Source: Microcaldota archaeon
Lineage (GTDB): Archaea; Micrarchaeota; Micrarchaeia; Anstonellales; Bilamarchaeaceae
NCBI GenBank assembly: GCA_023247345.1
Contig: JAHFGR010000056.1
Span: 1-7,273, forward strand
Direction: 5' to 3'
Length of the DNA: 7,273 nucleotides
The first letter of the stretch is position 1. The number at the start of each line of letters is the position of its first letter. Shown here piece after piece: positions 1 through 5,563 of the stretch. Below the pieces are notes generated by a model. That model ran no database searches. It was not told the origin of the DNA and saw nothing but the letters and a program-made list of their open reading frames with translations. A program made the translations under genes and the position numbers.

Positions 1-639
1 AATATTACTGGAGAAACAAACGAAATGATACGCCGAGCAAAGCTGTTGCATGATAGCGGCTGGCGATTTGCAATGATCGATGTTGTGACAACTGGCACAG
101 CAGCTGTGCAAACACTGCGAGATGTTTGTGCTGACTATGGCTTGGCAATACATGCGCACAGGGCAATGCATGCTATGTATGATAGAAATCCAAAGCATGG
201 GATGACCATGTACTTTTTAGCGAAATTGATGCGATTAATCGGCGTGGATGAGATCCATGTTGGAACAGCAGTTGGCAAATTAGTTGGCACTGCGCAAGAG
301 GTAAAATTAATAGCTGACATGATAAGAGGAAGTAGCATAAAAGAAGGAAAAATGAATCTTAAACAAGATTGGGGTAATATTAAGCCGATGCTTCCTGTTT
401 CTTCTGGCGGATTACATCCTGGCCTAGTACCGTCAGTAATGAAAATATTTGGAACAGATCTTACGCTTTTAGTAAGCGGCGGGATCCATGGGCACCCAAA
501 AGGTACGCGAGCTGGCGCAAAAGCAGCAATGCAGGCAATCAAAGCAACAATGGATGGAATAAGCTTGGACGAGTATGCGAAAACGCATGTTGAACTTGCG
601 CAAGCGCTCGAGAAATGGGGTTATCTAAAACCGAAATAA
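1..639 (+). CDS. rbcL: RuBisCO large subunit, archaeal form III or II/III (3' part, start outside window)
   Basis: The reading frame is open from base 1, so this is the last 212 residues of a protein whose start lies left of the window. RuBisCO carboxylates ribulose-1,5-bisphosphate to two 3-phosphoglycerates; in archaea of this type it usually works with AMP phosphorylase and ribose-1,5-bisphosphate isomerase to salvage nucleoside ribose (family knowledge; those genes are not in the window). The C-terminal half of the catalytic barrel is clear: IHAHRAMHAMYDR with the substrate-binding His-Arg (codons at 157-162), IHVGTAVGKL with the loop-6 lysine (277-279), PVSSGGLHPG with the phosphate-binding serine, and SGGIHGHPKG with the second phosphate site. 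The end DEYAKTHVELAQALEKWG is typical of archaeal forms. Oddities: loop 6 reads GKLVG where I expect GKxEG, and the usual GGG is SGG. Form III-b and II/III cannot be separated by eye from this fragment. Confidence 0.95.
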   Translation, partial: NITGETNEMIRRAKLLHDSGWRFAMIDVVTTGTAAVQTLRDVCADYGLAIHAHRAMHAMYDRNPKHGMTMYFLAKLMRLIGVDEIHVGTAVGKLVGTAQEVKLIADMIRGSSIKEGKMNLKQDWGNIKPMLPVSSGGLHPGLVPSVMKIFGTDLTLLVSGGIHGHPKGTRAGAKAAMQAIKATMDGISLDEYAKTHVELAQALEKWGYLKPK

Positions 640-664
640 CTTAAAGATTAATAAAAAACCACTA

Positions 665-686
665 TGTCAAAATGAGCATTTTGACA
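665..686. repeat. Perfect 22-bp inverted repeat downstream of rbcL
   Basis: The arms TGTCAAAATG (665-674) and CATTTTGACA (677-686) are exact reverse complements around a 2-nt centre (AG). As RNA it would form a 9-bp stem with a GAGC loop. It begins 25 nt after the RuBisCO stop and ends 33 nt before the TATA box of the next gene. No T-tract follows, so it is not a canonical terminator. It could be a dimeric regulator's operator acting on the acetyltransferase gene, or a 3' mRNA-end hairpin for rbcL. The repeat itself is seen directly; its role is open. Confidence 0.8.
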
Positions 687-719
687 GCTAGATAATTACA
701 CAAGATGGAAGTATCTGGA

Positions 720-727
720 TTTAAATA
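720..727 (+). promoter_or_regulatory. Archaeal TATA box for the acetyltransferase gene
   Basis: TTTAAATA lies in ATTTAAATACCT (719-730). The start of transcription is expected about 25 nt downstream, near 747-750, giving a leader of about 27 nt that includes the GTGAT ribosome-binding sequence. The identical 12-mer recurs in the same orientation at 6377-6388. An 8-bp direct repeat, CTTAGGAA (733-740 and 748-755), sits between the TATA box and the start codon and would span the predicted start site. Confidence 0.6.
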
Positions 728-766
728 CCTTTCTTAGGAACATAATACTTAGGAAGTTAACTATTA

Positions 767-771
767 GTGAT
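767..771 (+). promoter_or_regulatory. Shine-Dalgarno-like GTGAT deciding the ATG start
   Basis: GTGAT matches the GGTGAT part of the archaeal anti-SD complement and ends 4 nt before ATG at 776. The valS gene has the same octamer TTAGTGAT with the same 4-nt spacing before its ATG. This argues that the GTG at 767, although in frame, is part of the ribosome-binding site rather than the start codon. Confidence 0.6.
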
Positions 772-775
772 TTTA

Positions 776-1921
776 ATGGTTCTAAGAGCTGAAACTCCAC
801 CAAAAGGCATAGCTGTCGATCATTCTGGCACATCTGGTAGTGCATCTAATAGCGCATCTAGTAACGCACCTAGAATTAGAGCTCCTCCGCTAATTGAAAG
901 ACCAACAGCAAGAGAAACACTAAGATTCGGAAGGATGAACGCGAGCGATACAAGAGAGATGGAAAGGTTAGTCGCTATATACGATGCTGCTTGGTGCAAT
1001 GAAGGCTTGCTAAGAAAGCAGGGATTCTCTGAAGCAGAAATAGAAAGGGCAAGTGGACTAAAGATAAATATAGACTTATTAAAGGCTCAGTGCGCTGCTT
1101 TTCCTGATGGCCAGATAGTTGGAAGGCTGGAAAGGGACGATGGAATAGTCCCGGTAAGCATGCTAAGTACATTTGTAATGGCGATTCAAGAACCGCAGGA
1201 TATTTTGCCTGGATATGCAAATATTACTTCTGATAGAACTTTCGCAAGGCATGTTGATCCTAGCTCGCTGGCGAATGGACAAACAGGTGTTCTATATTGC
1301 GTTTCTATAGCTACTGACCCTCAATTTCAAGGGAAAGTATTTGCATTAAATACGCTTACGTACGGCATCGGACTCGCAGCTTCAAAGGGCCTTGCCGCAG
1401 TACCTTATAGCGCACCTCGAGGTTTTGGAGCTTATAGAAGAAGATTTCCGGAAATAGAAATAATGACTTATTTGCATACAACCAAACCAGTAAAAGATCA
1501 TGATCTGGCAAAATCTTCTGAAAGATACATGAAAAGATTAGCTGAACTGAACGAAGCGGATACAACAAAGGTATACTCGAAAAAATTAGAACCCTTGTCT
1601 TTTGAATTATTTTGTGCAGAAGCATATGCGCCAGAAGGATTTTCAGCATATTCAGAATTCAGATCTAGATATGGTAACTGGTTTAAACAACAATATGGCC
1701 ACGAACTAACAATAGTAGATTATATTCGATTAAGCGGAAGGCAGCATGTTGATCCGGTTATGAATATGCACATTCAATTTGGTGCTGATTTTATTTACGA
1801 CCAAAGCGGCAGGATAACCTGCGTTTTCAGAAACTCCAGGCCGGAAGATGTTTCGGCAGACGGATATAATGTTGTACTAACATATCACCATAGATCTATT
1901 TTTACAGGAAAGCAACAATAA
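776..1921 (+). CDS. GNAT-like N-acetyltransferase domain protein with a low-complexity N-terminus
   Basis: 381 residues from ATG 776, chosen because GTGAT lies 4 nt upstream; an in-frame GTG at 767 would add three residues. Residues 1-45 are rich in Ser, Ala, Pro and Thr and look disordered. The enzyme-like part starts with a first strand (TLRFGRMNASDTREMERLVAIYDAAW, about 48-73 in total). The probable GNAT core is at about 170-205, where a strand ending in VSIATDPQFQGKV is followed by an Ala/Gly-rich helix, as at an acetyl-CoA pyrophosphate site, although the usual R/QxxGxG/A is degenerate (QFQGKV). The end, with DPVMNMHIQFGA and NSRPEDVSADGY (326-364), resembles the closing segment DPVLxFHxxxGA...RPEDxxNxGY of a GNAT subgroup sometimes fused to nitrilase-like domains. 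Substrate unknown. It appears to be transcribed alone from the TATA box at 720. Confidence 0.75.
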   Translation: MVLRAETPPKGIAVDHSGTSGSASNSASSNAPRIRAPPLIERPTARETLRFGRMNASDTREMERLVAIYDAAWCNEGLLRKQGFSEAEIERASGLKINIDLLKAQCAAFPDGQIVGRLERDDGIVPVSMLSTFVMAIQEPQDILPGYANITSDRTFARHVDPSSLANGQTGVLYCVSIATDPQFQGKVFALNTLTYGIGLAASKGLAAVPYSAPRGFGAYRRRFPEIEIMTYLHTTKPVKDHDLAKSSERYMKRLAELNEADTTKVYSKKLEPLSFELFCAEAYAPEGFSAYSEFRSRYGNWFKQQYGHELTIVDYIRLSGRQHVDPVMNMHIQFGADFIYDQSGRITCVFRNSRPEDVSADGYNVVLTYHHRSIFTGKQQ

Positions 1922-1923
1922 GA

Positions 1924-1950
1924 TGAAAAATTTGATAAGAAAATTTTTCA
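1924..1950 (+). repeat. Hairpin 1 of a four-hairpin array
   Basis: The arms TGAAAAATTT (1924-1933) and AAATTTTTCA (1941-1950) are exact 10-bp reverse complements around a 7-nt loop. It starts two bases after the acetyltransferase stop codon. With its T-run in the 3' arm it could help end that transcript. Confidence 0.75.
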
Positions 1951-1959
1951 GCATGCAAT

Positions 1960-1980
1960 TGTTGCTAGAAAAAAGCAACA
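1960..1980 (+). repeat. Hairpin 2 of a four-hairpin array
   Basis: The arms TGTTGCT (1960-1966) and AGCAACA (1974-1980) are exact 7-bp complements with an A-rich 7-nt loop (AGAAAAA). Confidence 0.65.
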
Positions 1981-1988
1981 GCACACAT

Positions 1989-2009
1989 CTTTTCGCTCGA
2001 AGCGAAAAG
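1989..2009 (+). repeat. Hairpin 3 of a four-hairpin array
   Basis: The arms CTTTTCGCT (1989-1997) and AGCGAAAAG (2001-2009) are exact 9-bp complements around a CGA triloop. Its core is the most GC-rich of the four hairpins. It resembles an intrinsic-terminator-type stem, but the sequence after it (CTTGTTGT) is only moderately T-rich. Confidence 0.8.
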
Positions 2010-2011
2010 CT

Positions 2012-2037
2012 TGTTGTAAATTATCAAATTTACAATA
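2012..2037 (+). repeat. Hairpin 4 of a four-hairpin array
   Basis: The arms TTGTAAATT (2014-2022) and AATTTACAA (2027-2035) are exact 9-bp complements with an ATCA tetraloop. One G-T and one T-A pair extend the stem outward to 2012 and 2037. It ends three bases before the TATA-like element of the pilin gene. Confidence 0.75.
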
Positions 2038-2039
2038 CA

Positions 2040-2047
2040 ATTAAAAA
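2040..2047 (+). promoter_or_regulatory. TATA-like element for the pilin-like gene
   Basis: ATTAAAAA is centred about 25 nt before ATG 2069, the archaeal TATA-to-start distance. The message would therefore be leaderless or nearly so; no Shine-Dalgarno sequence is seen before this ATG, in agreement. Confidence 0.5.
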
Positions 2048-2068
2048 CCTAAACTTGGCGAATAGATT

Positions 2069-2605
2069 ATGGATAGTAAAAAAGGTCAAGTTGCGATTAA
2101 GAGACCTGCGGTCTCAGCTCGCCACCTGCGAGGGCAAGTGGCGATAGAGTATTTGATGACTTATGGATGGGCGATACTAGTTCTAATTATAATAATTGGT
2201 TTAATATTAGGAAGCGGAATCGCGTCGCCCAGTTACTTAATATCAGAAGAATGTAGCTTAGGTACAAAACTACCCTGTACTCAATTTTTATATAATGATG
2301 GAGCGAACCTAAAATTAATAGTAAATGTAAGTAATGGATTTGAATATAAAATAAAAATAAAAAATGTGAAAATAACATTAGTTGGAAAAGGAGAAATGAC
2401 AATTGTTACTACGAACGACAATCCAGAAAGCGGCGGGAGCGCACAGATAGATGCAACATTCGCTGGATATAATGCGCCAAAGGATAGCTCGAAAAAATTC
2501 CAAGTGAATATTACTTATTATTCGTGCGCATCAGAAGTAAATCCGACCTGTGCTGATATTCCAACACGCCAGATAAGCGGAAAAATAAGCTCTAAGACAA
2601 ATTAG
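2069..2605 (+). CDS. Archaeal pilin-like secreted protein with class III signal peptide
   Basis: 178 residues. The signature GQVAIEYLMTYGWAIL (22-37) runs into a hydrophobic helix ending near residue 48, the conserved N-terminus of archaeal type IV pilin-like proteins. A prepilin peptidase of the FlaK/EppA type should cut between Gly22 and Gln23, leaving Glu27 at position +5 and a mature chain of 156 residues. The rest looks like a beta-rich outer domain with four cysteines (62, 70, 153, 161) that could form two disulfides. The leader is abnormal: relatives usually read like MxxKKGQxAIEYL, but here MDSKKGQVAI is followed by 16 extra residues that end in a second GQVAI. Only the second copy has the required E-Y-L. 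The insert is described separately. The role is probably surface attachment or a surface filament subunit; no assembly ATPase or platform gene is in the window. Confidence 0.85.
   Translation: MDSKKGQVAIKRPAVSARHLRGQVAIEYLMTYGWAILVLIIIIGLILGSGIASPSYLISEECSLGTKLPCTQFLYNDGANLKLIVNVSNGFEYKIKIKNVKITLVGKGEMTIVTTNDNPESGGSAQIDATFAGYNAPKDSSKKFQVNITYYSCASEVNPTCADIPTRQISGKISSKTN
2084..2146 (+). repeat. 48-nt in-frame hairpin insertion flanked by duplicated GQVAI codons in the pilin leader
   Basis: GGTCAAGTTGCGATT (2084-2098) and GGGCAAGTGGCGATA (2132-2146) both encode GQVAI and differ only at three third-codon positions; the offset is 48 nt. Between them are a perfect hairpin, GAGACC/GGTCTC with a TGC loop (2101-2115), and a second stem, CGCCACCTG (2120-2128) with CAAGTGGCG (2135-2143), broken by one C-A mismatch. 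The second stem's 3' arm lies inside the second GQVAI copy. An alternative stem, CTCGC/GCGAG, covers 2118-2132. Positions 2101-2143 are about 70% G+C (30 of 43 by my count), far above the surroundings. This looks like a small palindromic element inserted in frame with a target duplication. Confidence 0.65.
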
Positions 2606-2633
2606 AATTAGGAAAAATATAAATAAATTGATA

Positions 2634-3098
2634 CTACTTTGGATCTGGCTGGCGCACTGTAAATCCTGCAGCCCTTCTTCTCTCCCACCAATTTACAACT
2701 GCACGCGAATATAGACCATGGGAAACTTCTGCTAGAGCCGCGGCAAGGCATACTACTAGTAAAACTGTCCATGGCTTGTTTAAAGACAATAAACTCGCTT
2801 GATTCGGTCTTTGTTGCTCTTCAAATTTTTCTTGAGGCTTACATGTAAGGCTATCAGCTTCAGCACTGCAAACAAATACCTTACAAGTTTTTTTATCAAT
2901 CGGTCCTTCTGCAAGCGGTTCGGCACAAACAGCTCTTCTTTCCATCCTTGCACTTCGCTGCTGTACCGTTGTTAAAGTGCTATGGATAACAAACGCGGCA
3001 CCTCCAAGCGCTACTAATGGCATTGCAACAAGAGCGAAAATTTCACGACGGTTCAAAGAACGAGAATGATTTGCTTTGGAAATTTGAAGCTGTTTCAT
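2634..3098 (-). CDS. Two-helix membrane protein with a four-cysteine outer loop, function unknown
   Basis: 154 residues; I do not recognise the family. A basic N-terminus (1-19) precedes a first membrane helix (about 20-42, FALVAMPLVALGGAAFVIH). A polar loop at 43-108 carries Cys58, Cys72, Cys77 and Cys86, and a second helix lies at about 109-127 (WTVLLVVCLAAALAEV). The tail has an RRR cluster (140-142). Positive charges at both ends predict both termini inside and the cysteine loop outside, so two disulfides are likely. It starts 23 nt after the valS stop on the same strand. Co-transcription with valS is possible, but a TATA-like GTTATAAC overlapping the valS stop (3121-3128) lies about 26 nt before the ATG and could drive it separately. 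The pilin gene ends head-on 28 nt away. That the open frame is a real gene rests on this topology. Confidence 0.6.
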   Translation of the reverse strand: MKQLQISKANHSRSLNRREIFALVAMPLVALGGAAFVIHSTLTTVQQRSARMERRAVCAEPLAEGPIDKKTCKVFVCSAEADSLTCKPQEKFEEQQRPNQASLLSLNKPWTVLLVVCLAAALAEVSHGLYSRAVVNWWERRRAAGFTVRQPDPK

Positions 3099-3121
3099 AA
3101 TAAGAGTTTATTCGGAAATAG

Positions 3122-5506
3122 TTATAACACTTGTGAGAATTCAATCTTAAATTCTCCTCTTTCCTGATTTATATCGCGAATTTTTGCAATTGATTTTAGC
3201 TCGCCAAGCAGTTCTTCGTTTAATGGATTTTCTAATGTTAATTTCGCTTTTGTTAGCTCGGCATTCTGCGGCATTTTATTCTTGGATTTATATTGGCGAA
3301 CTTCTGAAATTATTTTATTAAATACTTCCATTGTAACTATTGCTTTCTCATCTATTTCGCCAGCTTTTGGCCAAGCGCTTAAGTGAATTGATTTTGTTTT
3401 CTTAGCTTCTTCAACAAAAAGACCTTGATAAAGCTCTTCAGTTGCATGCGCGGCAATTGGTGCAAGCAATTTTATAGAATTAAAAATTACATAATTGAGA
3501 ACAAATTGCGCTGATTTTCTATTTTTATTGCCCTTATCATAAATTCTGTATTTTACATACTCTAGATAGTTATCACAAAAATCATGCCAGAAGAAATCAT
3601 GCAACTTTCCAATTGCTTGTTGGAATTCAAAAACTTCCATGTGTTTGGTGAAAGTCGCAACCAGTTGGTTCATTCTTGAAAACATCCATTTATCGATCGC
3701 TGATAAATCATCAAATGCAACTTGCTTTTTATCATAATCTTCTGTGCTCTGCTCTACAAAGCGCGCGGCATTCCAAAGCTTATTAAGAAAACTTTTAGCA
3801 TATTTAATGTCTTCATAACTAAATGGCCTATCCTTGGCCATTGCACCGCTCATTGCTGCCCATTGACGAACTGCGTCTGTTGGATATTCTTGCTGAAGCT
3901 GAGTCGGCGATATTATATTACCAAGACTTTTGCTCATCTTTTTGCCATCTGGTGCAAGAACATTTCCATTAAGCAAAATATTTTCCCATGGTTTTTTTCC
4001 TGTAATGCCAACTCCGCTACGATAAATTGTATAAAACGCCCAAGTACGAACTATTTCAACTCCTTGTGGCCTAAGCGAGTTTGGATATAATCTCGCAAAC
4101 TTTTCTTTATCATCTGGCCATCCGCTTATGATTAAAGGCGTGATAGATGAATCGACCCAGCAATCGCAAGTGCTGGTCTCTGGTTTCATTTCTGCGCCGC
4201 ATTTACATTTTTTTGCTTTTGTCTCCTTCTCAGCATAAAATGGCAGCTCGCTAAGCTCTGCTGGCAACGTTGCATTGCATTTTTCGCAATAATAAAATGG
4301 CAATGGCGTGCCGAATACTCGCTGGCGTGAGATCACCCAATCCCATTCCGCACCTTCTACCCAGTCTATCAAATAAGAAATTCCAAAATCAGGAAACCAC
4401 TTAACTTCATGCGCAAGTTCTTTTATTTTTTTTCCAGTTGTTCTTATATCTGCGAACCATTGCTTGCTCGGAATCAATTCTACTAATGTTTTACATCTGT
4501 CATGAACTTTTACTACTTGCTTAAGATTTTTCTTTGCAATAATCTTTCCTTCTTTTTCCAAAATTTCGACAATTTTCTTTTTTGCTTCTACGGCTTTCAG
4601 TCCATCCAGTTCTGCAATGCCTGTGTTTCTCATTTTTCCAAATTGATCAATGCAGCTAATGAGTGGAAGCTTATACCTGTGCATCCATACTACGTCCATC
4701 TTGTCTCCAAATGTACAGACCTGCAAAATTCCTGTGCCAAATTCTTTATCAACTTCTTTATCTGAAATTATTGGAACTTCTTTTCCAAGCGCAGTTCGTG
4801 CTTTTTTGCCAGATAATTTTTTGTAGCGATCGTCTTCTGGATTGTACATAACTGCGACGCAAGCTGGGATTAACTCTGGACGAGTAGTTGCGATGATTAA
4901 ATCCTCGCCATTTGGACCAATAAATTTAATATCATATATTATTCCGTCTTTTTCCTCGTCATCAAGCTCTGCCTTTGCAATTGCTGAAACGCATTTTGGA
5001 CACCAATAAACAGGATACTCGGCTCGGTAAACTAGCTTTTTATTGTACATTTCAATTAACGAGAACTGAACTTTTTTATGATATTCCGAATCCATTGTTC
5101 TATACTCAAATCGCCAATCGGGGCTAAACCCCATTTCAATCATTTGCTGCTTCATTCTTGCAATAAATTCGTGAGTCCATGTAATGCATTTTTCGCGAAA
5201 TTCTGCTGGTTTTAGCCTGCCGAATTTTTGCTCGACTTTTACTTCTGTTGGAAATCCTTGACAGTCCCAGCCTTGCGGATAATAAACATTAAACCCGTTC
5301 ATTCTTTTGAAGCGTGCGACAAAATCAAAATAGCTATAGCTGAGTACATGGCCCATGTGCAACTCGCCACTTGTAAATGGAGGTGGAGTATCTATGGAAT
5401 ATAATAATTTTTTCTTATCTTTTTCATCAAATGAATAAATGTTATTCTCTTGCCAGTAACTTTGCCATTTTTTTTCCATTGACTTGTCGAATCTTTCGGG
5501 TAACAT
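3122..5506 (-). CDS. valS: Valyl-tRNA synthetase
   Basis: 794 residues. It charges tRNA-Val with valine using ATP, in the cytoplasm. Numbered from the GTG three codons upstream, the class I signatures are HMGH (53-56, in PPPFTSGELHMGH) and KMSKS (526-530). TTRPEL (210-215) marks the editing domain and is ValRS-type rather than IleRS-type. WDWVISRQRVFGTPLPF (391-407) and DCWVDSSITPLIISGW (451-466) are as I recall them from Pyrococcus ValRS. Probable zinc ligands are CPKC (172-175), CEKC (410-413) and CKC (437-439). At 794 residues it is about 100 shorter than the roughly 890 of Thermococcales ValRS, the loss apparently being in the anticodon-binding/C-terminal region and loops. I chose ATG 5506 over the in-frame GTG 5515 because GTGAT (5511-5515) is a ribosome-binding sequence 4 nt upstream, exactly as in the acetyltransferase gene. 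Confidence 0.96.
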   Translation of the reverse strand: MLPERFDKSMEKKWQSYWQENNIYSFDEKDKKKLLYSIDTPPPFTSGELHMGHVLSYSYFDFVARFKRMNGFNVYYPQGWDCQGFPTEVKVEQKFGRLKPAEFREKCITWTHEFIARMKQQMIEMGFSPDWRFEYRTMDSEYHKKVQFSLIEMYNKKLVYRAEYPVYWCPKCVSAIAKAELDDEEKDGIIYDIKFIGPNGEDLIIATTRPELIPACVAVMYNPEDDRYKKLSGKKARTALGKEVPIISDKEVDKEFGTGILQVCTFGDKMDVVWMHRYKLPLISCIDQFGKMRNTGIAELDGLKAVEAKKKIVEILEKEGKIIAKKNLKQVVKVHDRCKTLVELIPSKQWFADIRTTGKKIKELAHEVKWFPDFGISYLIDWVEGAEWDWVISRQRVFGTPLPFYYCEKCNATLPAELSELPFYAEKETKAKKCKCGAEMKPETSTCDCWVDSSITPLIISGWPDDKEKFARLYPNSLRPQGVEIVRTWAFYTIYRSGVGITGKKPWENILLNGNVLAPDGKKMSKSLGNIISPTQLQQEYPTDAVRQWAAMSGAMAKDRPFSYEDIKYAKSFLNKLWNAARFVEQSTEDYDKKQVAFDDLSAIDKWMFSRMNQLVATFTKHMEVFEFQQAIGKLHDFFWHDFCDNYLEYVKYRIYDKGNKNRKSAQFVLNYVIFNSIKLLAPIAAHATEELYQGLFVEEAKKTKSIHLSAWPKAGEIDEKAIVTMEVFNKIISEVRQYKSKNKMPQNAELTKAKLTLENPLNEELLGELKSIAKIRDINQERGEFKIEFSQVL

Positions 5507-5510
5507 AATG

Positions 5511-5515
5511 ATCAC
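5511..5515 (-). promoter_or_regulatory. valS: Shine-Dalgarno-like GTGAT before valS
   Basis: On the minus strand TTAGTGAT is followed by CATT and then ATG. The motif and the 4-nt spacing repeat those of the gene at 776, which supports ATG 5506 as the start. Confidence 0.6.
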
Positions 5516-5550
5516 TAAATCTGATAAAAATAAATATTCGTCGCAAATAG

Positions 5551-5558
5551 TTTTTAAA
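5551..5558 (-). promoter_or_regulatory. valS: TATA box for valS
   Basis: Minus-strand TTTAAAAA, in GATTTAAAAAC, lies just after the stop of the upstream MBL gene. Transcription should start near 5530, giving a leader of about 24 nt that contains the GTGAT site. valS can therefore be expressed independently of the MBL gene despite the shared strand and the gap of only 57 nt. Confidence 0.55.
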
Positions 5559-5563
5559 TCCGA

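Noticed and set aside
1924..2037. CRISPR-like array
   Set aside because: The units are inverted repeats of different sequence, not direct repeats separated by regular spacers, and no cas gene is present.
1923..2147. Plus-strand open frame of 74 codons starting one base after the acetyltransferase stop
   Set aside because: It runs through all four hairpins and 79 nt into the pilin gene in another frame, has no ribosome-binding sequence, and its product is low in protein-like character. The hairpins and pilin promoter explain the region better.
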